64,000 bases of DNA from an uncultured Actinomycetes bacterium (GCA_903875425.1 CAIQWC010000012.1:186001-250000); one strand, 5' to 3'; positions 9,391 to 19,171 are shown, numbered from the stretch's first letter. Notes: generated by a model from the letters alone, not told the origin. Translations and numbers: made by a program.

Positions 9391-10661
9391 GACCTATCTC
9401 CTAGTGCGCTAAACCGCGAAAGAAACTCCTCCACGCTGAGTGTTTCTTGTTCTGCTTCGTGGCGTAAGGCTCGAATCGTAACGGATCTAGTCTGCGCTTC
9501 TTGTTCGCCGATGATTCCAGCAAAGTCAGCTCCTGAACGGTCGGCGACTTTAAGTTGCGCCTTCATCGACCGACCGTCATAGGCCCGCTCAGCAAAAACA
9601 CCCCGATCACGCAACGCCGCCACGATCCGTCGAGCATGCCCGCCACCCGTGACATCGACCATGAATACAGCGGGATTCGGGCCTGCTACCTCGAAGCTGT
9701 TCTCTGCGTCACAAGCCAGCAAAACTCGCTCCATGCCTACCCCGAATCCGATGCCCGGCGTCGGGGGTCCCCCGAGGATCTCTACGAGGCCGTCATAGCG
9801 ACCGCCGCCACCTATGGCATTTTGTGCACTTTCCAGCGCCGACGATGAGAATTCGAAGGTCGTCCTTGTGTAATAGTCAAAGCCTCGAACAAGTCGGTCA
9901 TCTTGAATCGCTGACAGGCCTAGTTCAGTTAATCCGCCACGTACCCGTTCATGATGGACCGAACACTCTTGGCACAGCTGCTCCCGCAATATGGGTCCAC
10001 CCGAGGTAACTAGAACACACGCCTCTTTCTTGCAGTCAAGGACGCGTAAAGGATTCTGTTCCCATCGCTCAGCGTGTTCGTCGCAGAGCGACGATTGATG
10101 CGTGGACAAGTAGTCCGATAGCGCTGTGACGTAGGCTGGTCGACACGCTTCACAGCCCATGGAGTTAATGATCAGCCTGACATCTTGAAGACCAAGACCA
10201 CGAAAGAATCTCGACGCCATCGCGATGACCTCAACGTCAATATCCGCGTCGTCGCTGCCGAGTACTTCAACCCCTAGTTGATGATGTTGACGGAAGCGCC
10301 CTGCTTGCGGACGCTCGTAGCGGAAGCTCGGCGATACGTACCAAGCCTTAAAGGGTGTAGGCGGTCGATGTTGAATAAAAGCTCGCACCACGGGCGCCGT
10401 TCCCTCAGGTCGTAAGGCAAGGCGGCGACCCCCTCGATCTTCGAATTCATACATTTCCTTCGAAACGACCTCAGCAATATCACCCAGACCTCGGTGGAAA
10501 ACACGCACGTCTTCGAACATGGGTGTGTGCACTAACCCGAAGCCATAGGTAGTGGCGATCTCGGCAAATCTCGCTACCAGGGCCTGCCAGCGAAAAGACT
10601 CCGGAGGCATGACGTCGTGAGTGCCAGCAGGTGCCTGGGGGATGAATTGCTCCTCGGTCAT
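9387..10661 (-). CDS. hisS: Histidyl-tRNA synthetase
   Basis: The 424-residue class IIa enzyme charges tRNA-His. Visible are PAGTHDVMP at the N-terminus, motif 2 (RPEGTAPVVRAF), the HisRS-specific VRGFDYYTRTTFEF and GGGGRYDGL segments, and a C-terminal anticodon-binding domain. The ATG at 10661 gives the typical N-terminus and lies five bases after the rel stop codon; upstream codons in the same frame fall inside rel and were rejected. Its stop overlaps the aspS GTG, so HisRS and AspRS are probably translationally coupled. Confidence 0.96.
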   Translation of the reverse strand: MTEEQFIPQAPAGTHDVMPPESFRWQALVARFAEIATTYGFGLVHTPMFEDVRVFHRGLGDIAEVVSKEMYEFEDRGGRRLALRPEGTAPVVRAFIQHRPPTPFKAWYVSPSFRYERPQAGRFRQHHQLGVEVLGSDDADIDVEVIAMASRFFRGLGLQDVRLIINSMGCEACRPAYVTALSDYLSTHQSSLCDEHAERWEQNPLRVLDCKKEACVLVTSGGPILREQLCQECSVHHERVRGGLTELGLSAIQDDRLVRGFDYYTRTTFEFSSSALESAQNAIGGGGRYDGLVEILGGPPTPGIGFGVGMERVLLACDAENSFEVAGPNPAVFMVDVTGGGHARRIVAALRDRGVFAERAYDGRSMKAQLKVADRSGADFAGIIGEQEAQTRSVTIRALRHEAEQETLSVEEFLSRFSALGDRS

Positions 10662-10665
10662 AGTT

Positions 10666-12882
10666 CTATCTTCTCGCACCCGGAAGCACGCGGTACGCAT
10701 CAAAGACACCATCAAGCATTCGGATGGAGTTAATCAGGGTTTCAAGGTGACTCGGATCCGCTAATTCGATGTCAAAGGTCATCCGACTAACCCTGTCCGC
10801 GGTAGTCGCCGTTCGGGCTGCCACGATATTGAGCCGATGCTCGGAGACGGCTTGGGTGATATCGACCAGCAACCTCGAGCGATCAAAGGCCAAGACCTCG
10901 AGTGTGGCTCTGAACACCCCTTCTCCCGAAGCGTCCCACTCCACTTCTATGATTCGGTCGTTATTGCGCTCTGAGAGGGCTTCAGCGTTGGAACAGTCCG
11001 AGCGGTGGACCGAAACTCCCCTACCCTGCGTCACAAAGCCAAGGATCTGGTCACCAGGTACCGGCGTGCAGCATTTCGCCAAATGCACCATGACGTCATC
11101 GAGACCTTCTACCCAAACGCCGGCGGTGCGCCGGTGAGGAGAACGCGGCGTTCGAGACGATCGAGTAACCGTCGTAGCGATCTGCTCGTCACCTCCTCGC
11201 ATTTCGCGTAAGAGTCTCTGGATCACCGAGGAGGCCGAGATCTGCCCTTCGCCGATGGCTACAAAAAGCGCCTCGTCATCGGCGAGATTCATCGATTCCG
11301 CAACCGTGGCCAGTGCCGCCGAACTCAGCGTGGTGGCAATCGGCATTGATTCGCGTCGCAATTCCTTCGTGAGCGCTTCACGACCTGATTCGAGTGCATC
11401 TTCGCGGCGCTCCTTCGAGAACCACTGGCGGATTTTGTTCCGAGCCCTGGAAGAGGCCACGAAATTTACCCAATCCCTGGAGGGGCCAGAAGACTCAGAT
11501 TTCGAAGTAAAAATCTCAATCGTGTCAGCCGATTGAAGCCGAGAGTCCAACGGTACAAGGCGACCATTGACCTTCGCGCCAATGCAGCGATGACCAATTT
11601 CCGTATGTACTGCATAAGCGAAATCAACCGGCGTCGAATCTGCGCTCAGCGCGATGACGCGACCCTTGGGTGTAAAGACGTACACCTCATCTTGTTCAAG
11701 GTCGGCTTTGATCGATTCAAGGAAGCTAACGGGGTCCGACGATTCTGTGTCCGCATCCGTAATTCGCTGCATCCATGCCAGTTCTGCCGCCGACGCGGCT
11801 TCCTTGTAGGACCAATGAGCGGCAATGCCGTATTCCGCCTTTGCATGCATGTCGGTAGTTCGAATCTGAATCTCAACGGGCTTTCCTCCAGGGCCAATCA
11901 CCGTGGTGTGTAGTGATTGGTAGAGATTGAACTTGGGTGAGTTGATGTAATCCTTGAATCGTCCTTGCACGGGACGCCACAATGCATGGATCACCCCAAG
12001 CGCCGCCCAACAGTCACGCTCATCACTCGTGACGATCCTCAAGCCCACGAGGTCGAAAATGTCGTTAAACTCGCGTCCTCGCACCACCATCTTTTCGTAG
12101 ATGCTCCACAGATGCTTCGATCGGCCAGTTACTTCACAAGAGACTCCCGACTCCTCGAGTTGCCCTCTAAGTTGATCAAGCACGCCACTAACGTAGGCAT
12201 CCCGCTCGGGAGCTCTCGCGGCCACCATCTGCTCTATCTCGGCGTAGCGTTTCGGATGCAAAGTTGCGAAACAAAGATCCTCGAGTTGCCACTTAACCTG
12301 TTGCACACCGAGCCGGTGTGCAAGCGGTGCGTAAACGTCCAATGTTTCTTGCGCGGTTCGTTGCTGCTTGGCCGGGGGCATGACTGCCAAGGTGCGCATG
12401 TTGTGAAGTCGGTCTGCCATCTTGATAAGGAGTACTCGCCAGTCAGACGCCATGGCAATAAACATTTTCCGAATCGTCGCGGCCTGCTGCGCTTCTTTCG
12501 AGTCGAAAGCTAAGCGATCGAGTTTGGTGACACCATCGACCACTGAAGCCACGTCAGCCCCGAACCACCGCTCTAAATCCTCGAGCGTGACGCCGGTATC
12601 TTCGACCGAGTCGTGCAGTAGCGCCGCCACCACCGTCGTCTCATCGAGTCCGAGATCGGCCACGATGCCGGCAACAGCCACCGGGTGGGAGACGTAGGGC
12701 TCCCCCGAGTGGCGAAACTGCCCACTGTGGGCTTCTGCCGCCACCATGGCTGCTCGAAAAATCGCACTCGTTTCCTCGCCCGGGCGACGAGCGGTAAACG
12801 AGGCCAGCACGGGCTCCAGCAACTCAGCCACCACCTCGTGGGTGGCATCGCCAGCACTAGACGGTGCCGTGAGACTTGTCAT
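10666..12882 (-). CDS. rel: Bifunctional (p)ppGpp synthetase/hydrolase RelA/SpoT (Rel)
   Basis: A 738-residue long RSH protein making and degrading the alarmone (p)ppGpp. The hydrolase HD domain has its histidines at 52 and 66 and the HD pair at 90-91 (LLHDSVEDT). The synthetase domain has RFKD at 308-311, the RxKD form typical of bifunctional enzymes, followed by YQSLHTT. A TGS domain (about 400-460) and a C-terminal ACT domain follow. Both active sites look intact, as expected where a single Rel serves both functions. It lies after secF, 35 bases away; the apt gene found between them in mycobacteria is absent. Confidence 0.96.
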   Translation of the reverse strand: MTSLTAPSSAGDATHEVVAELLEPVLASFTARRPGEETSAIFRAAMVAAEAHSGQFRHSGEPYVSHPVAVAGIVADLGLDETTVVAALLHDSVEDTGVTLEDLERWFGADVASVVDGVTKLDRLAFDSKEAQQAATIRKMFIAMASDWRVLLIKMADRLHNMRTLAVMPPAKQQRTAQETLDVYAPLAHRLGVQQVKWQLEDLCFATLHPKRYAEIEQMVAARAPERDAYVSGVLDQLRGQLEESGVSCEVTGRSKHLWSIYEKMVVRGREFNDIFDLVGLRIVTSDERDCWAALGVIHALWRPVQGRFKDYINSPKFNLYQSLHTTVIGPGGKPVEIQIRTTDMHAKAEYGIAAHWSYKEAASAAELAWMQRITDADTESSDPVSFLESIKADLEQDEVYVFTPKGRVIALSADSTPVDFAYAVHTEIGHRCIGAKVNGRLVPLDSRLQSADTIEIFTSKSESSGPSRDWVNFVASSRARNKIRQWFSKERREDALESGREALTKELRRESMPIATTLSSAALATVAESMNLADDEALFVAIGEGQISASSVIQRLLREMRGGDEQIATTVTRSSRTPRSPHRRTAGVWVEGLDDVMVHLAKCCTPVPGDQILGFVTQGRGVSVHRSDCSNAEALSERNNDRIIEVEWDASGEGVFRATLEVLAFDRSRLLVDITQAVSEHRLNIVAARTATTADRVSRMTFDIELADPSHLETLINSIRMLDGVFDAYRVLPGARR

Positions 12883-12917
12883 CTCATTACGCTACCCGCA
12901 CAGGGGTAATGAGGTGC

Positions 12918-14096
12918 TCAGCGCGAGCGTCGCTTACTCTTGCGAGGCCGAGGAACGTCGCTCGGCGGCAGACCGGCTTGTGCGCGAGCCGATGCCGATC
13001 CCGGAACAATGACACCTGACACGGTCGAGGGGGAACTGGCAGACGCGGAACTCTTCGATCGGGCCGCTTCGTAGGGAGACATGCTTTCGCTACGGACGCC
13101 ACGCGAGTCGAGACGCTGACGCACAGCCCGCCATTTCTGTTCCCGCTCTTTCATCATCGCCAACAGCGGTGCCGCGATAAATATTGAAGAGTACGCGCCC
13201 GAAAGCAGTCCCACAAAGAGCGCCACGCCATAGTTCAGCAAGGTCGTAGCGCCCAAGATCTCGGCACCCACAACCAACACAGCCAAAACAGGAAGAATGG
13301 CGACCAAGGAAGTATTGATCGATCTCGCCAATGTTTGGTTCATGGAGAGGTTGACCACTTCGGAATACGTCAACCTTCCTCCGCCAATATTTTTTACGTT
13401 GTCACGCACGCGGTCGAAGACCACCACCGTGTCGTAAAGGGAGTAGCCGAGAATGGTCAAAACAGCTACGACGGTGTCGGGAGTTACTTGAAATCCGAAA
13501 ATCGCATAAACACCAACGGTGACCAAGATGTCATGGATCATCGCTAGGAACGCAGCGAGCGCCATCTTGGGCTCAAAGCGGAAGCTGATGTAGATCACCA
13601 CGGTAATAAAGAAGATTGCGAGCGCCCACAGCGCTCGGCTCGTTACATCCCCTCCCCAGGTGGGTCCGACCGTCGACTGCGAAACATTGTTTTGATTCGT
13701 GTGTGCCAGTGTCGCCAGCGAGGCGACCACCTTGTTCGACACCGATGCCTGTTGCGTCGCCGAGAGCGTATTGATGTTGGCCTGAACCTGGATCGTGCGG
13801 CCACCAAGAATGGTGACCACTGGCTGGTTCAGCCCATCGGCCTCTACCGCCGCCGTTACTTGTTGAACGGTCAGGTTCTTTCCCTGGACCTCCCACGAAG
13901 CCCCACCCTTGAAATCAATGCCGAGGTTGAGTCCTCGCACCGAAATAGCGATAATGCCAATCAAAATGATGATGCTTGATACGAGATACCACCAACGGCG
14001 CTTGCCGACGAAGTCGAAACGTGTTTGTCCCCGATAGAGACGCGAAAAGGCTCCGGGAGCCTTTTCCTCAGGCAAATCTGTTGCCACGCTGCTCAC
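12918..14096 (-). CDS. secF: Protein translocase subunit SecF
   Basis: SecF works with SecD to pull exported proteins through SecYEG using the proton-motive force. The first membrane helix is followed by GLNLGIDFKGGASWEV, the SecF signature, then a periplasmic-type P4 domain, then five more helices including the conserved block with ILGYSLYDTVVVFDRVRDN. A long polar tail (about residues 325-392, rich in Ser, Arg, Pro) is typical of actinobacterial SecF. It starts with GTG at 14096, overlapping the secD stop (GTGA). Confidence 0.95.
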   Translation of the reverse strand: MSSVATDLPEEKAPGAFSRLYRGQTRFDFVGKRRWWYLVSSIIILIGIIAISVRGLNLGIDFKGGASWEVQGKNLTVQQVTAAVEADGLNQPVVTILGGRTIQVQANINTLSATQQASVSNKVVASLATLAHTNQNNVSQSTVGPTWGGDVTSRALWALAIFFITVVIYISFRFEPKMALAAFLAMIHDILVTVGVYAIFGFQVTPDTVVAVLTILGYSLYDTVVVFDRVRDNVKNIGGGRLTYSEVVNLSMNQTLARSINTSLVAILPVLAVLVVGAEILGATTLLNYGVALFVGLLSGAYSSIFIAAPLLAMMKEREQKWRAVRQRLDSRGVRSESMSPYEAARSKSSASASSPSTVSGVIVPGSASARAQAGLPPSDVPRPRKSKRRSR

Positions 14097-15679
14097 GATA
14101 CGACCTCCAAAGCGACGTCCTCGCTATCTTGGGCATGCGAATCCGCCAAGAGGCCACGAGAAATAGAGAAGGCTCCCTCGCTGGCTGATTCGCCGCGGCG
14201 CCCCAGCAAAATTACCAAGGGTCGGGTGAAGAAGTACGTCATCACAATGTCCAAGATCGTCGAGAGACCCAGGAAGAAGGCGAAGCCCCGAACGTCACCC
14301 AGCGCCACTAAGTACAGAACGACCGCTGCCAGCAGGGAGACAAAGTCAGCTGCTAGGACCGTTCGCCATGCTGATTGGAAGCCACGATCGACCGAAATTC
14401 GAACCGAGCGACCTGACCTCGCTTCATCCTTTAGCCGCTCGAAGTAGACGATGTAGGAGTCGACCGTGATGCCAATCGACACAATCAAGCCCGTTACTCC
14501 CGCAAGCGAGAAACTCGGCGCCAAGGTGGTGTGTCCAAGGGCTGAAACGATGGTCCACAGTGCCATCGCCGTCAGGCCTAGCCCCGCGATAATCACGAGC
14601 CCGAGCGCCCGGTAGTAAATCAAGGTGTAGAGCAAGACAAGGAGCAGACCTACGACACCGGCCGCCAAACCAGCAACCAGGGAGGAGTGCCCGAGCGTTG
14701 GAGAAACGGTCTGCGTCGTCAACGCGGTCAAGCGGACGGGAAGTGCTCCAAACTCCATCGCGGTCGCCAGGTTCTGCGCTTGGGATTGGCTCATGGAACC
14801 TGAGATCTGGCCCGAGCCACCAAAGGAGGTGAAGGTTGCTTGCGTTGGCTGAATCAGCGGCGCTGACTGAACGACGCCATCGAGTTCGATGGCCACAATC
14901 TGGTGGAAGTTCGCCTGGGCCACCGCATCCCACTGCGAGGAACCCGCAGCAGTCAAGGTGTAATTAACCACCCATTGACCAACTTGGTTTTGTGTAGCGC
15001 TCGCCCCCTTAATGACTCGTCCCGTTAGTTGCGCAGCACCGAGTAAGTATCGACCTTGCTTCTCGCCACCGAGACCGGGCAGCAGCACTGTTTTTGTCGC
15101 GAGGTCTGCCGCCGGCAAGGTGGTGCGATACGCCGCCATCACCGGGTAGGCGGGAATGTTGTTCGCGGAGTAGCCAGCCGGCAGGTTTGGGTTCGGCGTC
15201 ACCCCGAGGTTCGCAGCTGACAGCTGGTACTTACCGCACGAGGTTGGGAGCGCAATACCCGCAGGGGCCGCGTACTTTGACTTGTTTCCGATGAAGGGAG
15301 GCGCGTAGCAATAGGTCGGTCTGAACAGCAACTGAGCCGTCTGACCAACCGTCGCTAGTACCGCACGCGCGTCAGTCACACCCGGCACGGAAACCACGAT
15401 GTTGGTACCTTGCTTGACCACCGTGGCCCCCGAAACACCCAAGGAGTTAACGCGGTTATTAATAATCGTGACTGTTTGCGCTAAGTCGGCTTGGCTCGGG
15501 TGTCCTTGGGGCTGGTACACCACCGAGAGACCACCAGCGAGGTCGAGGCCCAACTTGGGGGACCATTGCAGTCCGAGTACGATCCCGAAGGTCCCGAGGA
15601 TGGCGATCAAGGTCACCAACAAACTGGTTACGAGTCCACGGCGTGAAGCCCGATGAGTGCCGGCATTGCGTGCACTCAC
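14093..15679 (-). CDS. secD: Protein translocase subunit SecD
   Basis: A 528-residue partner of SecF with one N-terminal helix, LGLDLAGGLSVVY, a large extracytoplasmic P1 domain (about 50-330), and a C-terminal five-helix bundle with the conserved GITVDSYIVYFERLKDE motif in TM4-TM5. Acidic and arginine residues in this helix pair drive proton-coupled movement in the family. GTG start at 15679 overlaps the yajC stop as GTGA, and its own stop overlaps secF. The order yajC-secD-secF is conserved in most bacteria. Confidence 0.95.
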   Translation of the reverse strand: MSARNAGTHRASRRGLVTSLLVTLIAILGTFGIVLGLQWSPKLGLDLAGGLSVVYQPQGHPSQADLAQTVTIINNRVNSLGVSGATVVKQGTNIVVSVPGVTDARAVLATVGQTAQLLFRPTYCYAPPFIGNKSKYAAPAGIALPTSCGKYQLSAANLGVTPNPNLPAGYSANNIPAYPVMAAYRTTLPAADLATKTVLLPGLGGEKQGRYLLGAAQLTGRVIKGASATQNQVGQWVVNYTLTAAGSSQWDAVAQANFHQIVAIELDGVVQSAPLIQPTQATFTSFGGSGQISGSMSQSQAQNLATAMEFGALPVRLTALTTQTVSPTLGHSSLVAGLAAGVVGLLLVLLYTLIYYRALGLVIIAGLGLTAMALWTIVSALGHTTLAPSFSLAGVTGLIVSIGITVDSYIVYFERLKDEARSGRSVRISVDRGFQSAWRTVLAADFVSLLAAVVLYLVALGDVRGFAFFLGLSTILDIVMTYFFTRPLVILLGRRGESASEGAFSISRGLLADSHAQDSEDVALEVVS

Positions 15680-16089
15680 TTCTCGCTGCCCTCGCCTTCA
15701 GCGGAACCGTCGGCATCGGGGTGCTCAGGCGCCAGCGTGTTGTTACCACCGGTCTCGACGCTGTCATCTTCAATAACTTTGCGAGCTATGGCTTGCTTGA
15801 GAAAGGTCATCGTCGTGGGTTGCGCCACTGACTCTCCCGGTAAGCCACCCGTAGCAACAACGATGTACTTATCGTCTTCGGCAAGAATGACGCCACGCAA
15901 GCCACCAATGGTTTCAATGGTGTCGCCGACGTTGGCTTTCTTCGTCTGGGCTTGCTGCTCCTTCATCTTGCGCTGGCGTGGACGAAGTACAAAAAAGTAG
16001 ATCAACCCGAAACCAACCAACATGATCGGCAGCAAGAAACTGCTGGAACTCGACTTATGGGCTGCGGCAAGAAGAACGATAGCGATCAT
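15676..16089 (-). CDS. yajC: Preprotein translocase accessory protein YajC
   Basis: YajC is a small single-span membrane protein of the Sec holotranslocon. The 137-residue product has a hydrophobic segment (about 17-34, LLPIMLVGFGLIYFFVL) followed by RPRQRKMKEQQ and the VGDTIETIGGLRGVI core that defines the family, then an acidic C-terminal tail. The ATG at 16089 is preceded by GTGAGGAATC, a good ribosome-binding site. The 83 bases between ruvB and yajC show no clear terminator, so read-through from ruvB is likely. Confidence 0.93.
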   Translation of the reverse strand: MIAIVLLAAAHKSSSSSFLLPIMLVGFGLIYFFVLRPRQRKMKEQQAQTKKANVGDTIETIGGLRGVILAEDDKYIVVATGGLPGESVAQPTTMTFLKQAIARKVIEDDSVETGGNNTLAPEHPDADGSAEGEGSEK

Positions 16090-16172
16090 GATTCCTCACT
16101 TAACAATAGGTACGTGCAGAGGCAGAACTTAGCCGACGCAGCCTGGCGCCTCGTATCGCTAGGGCGCTATAC

Positions 16173-17213
16173 CTAGAGCAAGCGCCCCGTTCCGCGGTCT
16201 AATCCAAGGTGCTCGAAGGCTCGATCGGTGCCAATTCGGCCTCTCGGGGTCCTCAAAATGAGGCCTTGCTGGACCAAGAAGGGTTCATAGGCATCCTCAA
16301 TCGTGCTGGGTTCTTCGCCCACTGACTGAGAAAGCGTCGTGAGACCTACCGGATTTCCAACAAATCGCCGACACAAAACATCGAGAATCATCCGATCCAC
16401 CTTGTCGAGGCCAAGCTCGTCGACTCCAAAGAGTTCGAGTGCTTGGTTGGCAACCGAAACCGAAATCGTGCCGTCGCCTTTGACATCGGTGTAGTCACGA
16501 ACTCTGCGAAGGAGCCGGTTCGCAATCCGGGGCGTCCCTCTCGAGCGATCAGCAATTCTGCGGGCTCCCGCCGTATCGATTTGCACTCCCAATAAGCCAG
16601 CCGAACGGAGCACAATGGATTCGAGTTCCTCCGGCTCGTACAGTTCGACACGACCGATAAACCCGAATCGATCCCGCAAGGGGGGTGCCACCAAGCCAAT
16701 TCTTGTTGTTGCACCCACCAAGGTGAAGCGAGGCAAGTCCAAACGAATCGAGCGAGCCGTGGGTCCTTTCCCGATCACGATGTCGATACGACCGTCTTCC
16801 ATGGCCGGATACAGCACTTCCTCGACCGCCCTTGGCAACCTGTGAATCTCATCGATGAACAAAACATCATCATCGTTCAGGTCCGTCAAAATCGAGGCCA
16901 GATCTCCAGGACGGCCGAGTACCGGCCCTGAGGTGATGCGCAAGCCAACACCAACCTCTCCTGCGACAATGCCAGCGAGGGAGGTTTTACCGAGCCCTGG
17001 AGGGCCGGCAAAGAGAACGTGATCGACCACATGCCCCCGTGCCTTCGCGGCACCAAGCAAGATTCGCAAGTGTTCAATTAAATCTCGCTGGCCGATGAAG
17101 TCGTCAAGCGAGCGCGGCCTTAGCGATGATTCATCGCGCTCCTCAATCTCGGAGACCTCAGGGTCTACCTTTCGAACCGCTTCGTTCGCCACGACTTCTC
17201 GACGTGGGCTCAT
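16173..17213 (-). CDS. ruvB: Holliday junction branch migration ATPase RuvB
   Basis: RuvB is the hexameric motor of RuvAB branch migration. The 346-residue protein has Walker A GPPGLGKTSLAG, Walker B DDVLFIDEIHRL, sensor 1 GATTRIG, the arginine-finger region RSRGTPRIANRLLRR, and a winged-helix C-terminus. The acidic N-terminal 35 residues are a little longer than usual. ATG at 17213 overlaps the ruvA stop (ATGA). The ruvC-ruvA-ruvB order with overlaps ensures joint expression of the resolvasome. Confidence 0.97.
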   Translation of the reverse strand: MSPRREVVANEAVRKVDPEVSEIEERDESSLRPRSLDDFIGQRDLIEHLRILLGAAKARGHVVDHVLFAGPPGLGKTSLAGIVAGEVGVGLRITSGPVLGRPGDLASILTDLNDDDVLFIDEIHRLPRAVEEVLYPAMEDGRIDIVIGKGPTARSIRLDLPRFTLVGATTRIGLVAPPLRDRFGFIGRVELYEPEELESIVLRSAGLLGVQIDTAGARRIADRSRGTPRIANRLLRRVRDYTDVKGDGTISVSVANQALELFGVDELGLDKVDRMILDVLCRRFVGNPVGLTTLSQSVGEEPSTIEDAYEPFLVQQGLILRTPRGRIGTDRAFEHLGLDRGTGRLL

Positions 17214-17800
17214 CGAGAACCCAACGATCGCAGCGCTAGGCGAAGGCCTTGTTCCACTGAGACGCCAGTTTCGAGGCCTGCCGTCGCCGCGCGAATCTCC
17301 TCTGGGCCATAGCCCAAAGCATCTAGCGCTGCCGCGACTTCGGAGCGCAAGCTAGGACTGCCACTCAAGCCGTTGGCAGCAGAAGGTGTTACGGAACTCG
17401 CCGCCATAGAGCCTTGGAGCTCAAGTACAAGGCGAGCGGCCGTTTTCTTGCCAACACCGGGTACCACCTCGAAGCTCGCGGGATCTTGTTCTTGTACCGC
17501 TCGAACCACTTCATTGGCGCCTAGGGATCCCAGAATGGACAGCGCTAGCGATGGTCCCACGCCATGGGTCCCGAGCAAGGTTTCAAATACGGCACGCTCG
17601 CCGTCGCTCAGAAAACCGAAGAGCTCCAGAGCATCTTCACGAACGTGCGTGTAGGTAAACAGGGTTACGTCCGCCGAGCCCTGCGTCATCTCGGCAATGG
17701 ATCCCGACGTCACCGTCACGCGATACCCCACTCCACCGGTATCAATAATCACCGTGTTGCCAGTCATGCCGGCCACCACACCACGCACCAGGCCAATCAC
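17210..17800 (-). CDS. ruvA: Holliday junction DNA-binding protein RuvA
   Basis: RuvA tetramers bind four-way junctions and recruit RuvB. The 196-residue product has the N-terminal OB fold (MIGLVRGVVAGMTGNTVIIDTGGVGYRV), the helix-hairpin-helix pair with HGVGPSLALSIL and VPGVGKKTAARLVLELQ, and a short C-terminal RuvB-binding domain with AALDALGYGPEEI. The GTG start at 17800 overlaps the ruvC stop (GTGA). Confidence 0.96.
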   Translation of the reverse strand: MIGLVRGVVAGMTGNTVIIDTGGVGYRVTVTSGSIAEMTQGSADVTLFTYTHVREDALELFGFLSDGERAVFETLLGTHGVGPSLALSILGSLGANEVVRAVQEQDPASFEVVPGVGKKTAARLVLELQGSMAASSVTPSAANGLSGSPSLRSEVAAALDALGYGPEEIRAATAGLETGVSVEQGLRLALRSLGSR

Positions 17801-18303
17801 GCCGAAGCCGCCGCAATTGCTGAGGTGATGGGTGAAGCCGATAGATAACAGATGGCCAAAGCGATCGCATCTGCAACATCGGGTGGGGAGGGAGGCTCCG
17901 TTAGGCCACAGAGGCGCGCCACCATTTCTTGAACGGCCCGCTTCTCAGCCGCACCTGATCCGGCCACATTCAATTTGACTTCGTTCGGGGAGTAGTGCGC
18001 CATGGGGATAGCTCGTCTCGTGGCTAACGCGAGGACCAAACCCGAGGCTTGGGCTACCGACACCACCGATGTGAGATTGGCCTGAGAAAAAATTCGTTCA
18101 ATCACCACGACATCAGGTTTGGTGTCATCGAGTAACTCCTCAATATCGGCATGCAAGATGGCGAGGCGCTGTTCGACGGCATCACTCGGTGACGTCTCAA
18201 GGACGCCAGCAGACATCACCTCAAATCGGCTTTGCCCCGATCCCCTGCGCACGAGACCGAACCCGCAACGGGTCAATCCAGGATCTATTCCCAAGACGAA
18301 CAT
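17797..18303 (-). CDS. ruvC: Crossover junction endodeoxyribonuclease RuvC
   Basis: RuvC is the Holliday-junction resolvase. In this 168-residue protein the catalytic carboxylates are visible in LGIDPGLTRCGFG (Asp near residue 6), VVIERIF, and PPDVADAIALAICY near the C-terminus. The ATG at 18303 has no ribosome-binding site but has TAGTAT seven bases upstream (18311-18316), the pattern of a leaderless actinobacterial promoter. So ruvCAB may have its own transcription start within the larger operon. yebC ends 47 bases upstream. Confidence 0.96.
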   Translation of the reverse strand: MFVLGIDPGLTRCGFGLVRRGSGQSRFEVMSAGVLETSPSDAVEQRLAILHADIEELLDDTKPDVVVIERIFSQANLTSVVSVAQASGLVLALATRRAIPMAHYSPNEVKLNVAGSGAAEKRAVQEMVARLCGLTEPPSPPDVADAIALAICYLSASPITSAIAAASA

Positions 18304-18310
18304 GCGTTCG

Positions 18311-18316
18311 ATACTA
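18311..18316 (-). promoter_or_regulatory. Candidate -10 box for a leaderless ruvC mRNA
   Basis: TAGTAT ends seven bases before the ruvC ATG, and no Shine-Dalgarno-like sequence lies between. The placement fits transcription starting at or next to the ATG. No convincing -35 element was seen. Confidence 0.4.
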
Positions 18317-18350
18317 CCGCCGCCGCGGCCACGAGAGCGAGGATGCCCGA

Positions 18351-19100
18351 TTATCCCTCGAATGAGGCGAGGAACTGGTCAGGAATTTCACAGTTGGCAT
18401 GGACCTCTTGGACATCATCATGATCATCGATGGCATCGAGAAGCCTCAGAATTTTGTGGGCTTCCGCCTCGTCGCCAACCTCGACCATTTGCGTTGGTTC
18501 TAGCGAAGCTTCCGCAGTGTTAGCAGCAAATCCGGCAGCGTCAAGGGCGTCGCGCACGGCGTGAAGATCGCTGGGCCCACAGGTGACTTTCCAATTATCG
18601 CCGACATCACTGACATCGTCGGCACCGGCCTCTAGGGAAGCTTCTAATAAATCATCTTCTGAAATTGTCTTGTTGAACAGCATGATGCCTCGCCGCTCGA
18701 ACTGCCAAGCAACGGCACCCGGCTCAGCCATGGATCCGCCACTCGATTTGAAAATATTTCGGAGTTCGGGGCCAGTGCGGTTTCGGTTATCAGTGAGTGT
18801 CTCTACGATTACGGCAACGCCACCGTGCGCGTAACCCTCATAGGTCACCGACTCATAGCGAAGTCCCTCGAGTTCGCCCGTCCCGCGCTTGACGGCCCGC
18901 TCAATAGTGTCGAGGGGCACCGAAGCGTCACGAGCCTTCTGGAACATCGTGCGCAAGCTGGCATTTGCGCTGAGATCTCCCCCACCCTCTCTTGCCGCAA
19001 CTTCGACCTGGCGAATCAATTTGGCGAAGGACTTCGCCCGCTTGGCGTCCTTGGCGCCCTTCTTATGTTTGGTCGTTGCCCATTTGGAGTGACCTGACAC
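18351..19100 (-). CDS. yebC: YebC/PmpR-family translation or transcription factor
   Basis: The 249-residue protein starts SGHSKWATTKHKKGAKDAKRAK, the invariant YebC N-terminus, and has the three-domain pattern with YEGYAHGGVAVIVE in the middle. Family members have been described as transcriptional regulators and, more recently, as factors relieving ribosome stalling. The GTG at 19100 was chosen because it gives the conserved start and has AAAGGA five bases upstream; the frame runs 27 codons further without similarity. It follows pdxT by about 70 bases, which include a 7-bp hairpin just upstream of the ribosome-binding site. Confidence 0.95.
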   Translation of the reverse strand: MSGHSKWATTKHKKGAKDAKRAKSFAKLIRQVEVAAREGGGDLSANASLRTMFQKARDASVPLDTIERAVKRGTGELEGLRYESVTYEGYAHGGVAVIVETLTDNRNRTGPELRNIFKSSGGSMAEPGAVAWQFERRGIMLFNKTISEDDLLEASLEAGADDVSDVGDNWKVTCGPSDLHAVRDALDAAGFAANTAEASLEPTQMVEVGDEAEAHKILRLLDAIDDHDDVQEVHANCEIPDQFLASFEG

Positions 19101-19112
19101 GATGGTCCTTTC

Positions 19113-19133
19113 TTGAGGAGAACGGTTCCTCAA
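19113..19133 (-). promoter_or_regulatory. Small inverted repeat in the yebC leader
   Basis: Arms TTGAGGA (19113-19119) and TCCTCAA (19127-19133) are perfect complements separated by seven bases. The hairpin lies immediately upstream of the yebC ribosome-binding site. It lacks a T-run, so it is more likely an mRNA leader structure or processing site than a terminator. Confidence 0.35.
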
Positions 19134-19171
19134 CCTTGCGAAGCCTTTAGATGCTAGCGAGCCTGGTGCAC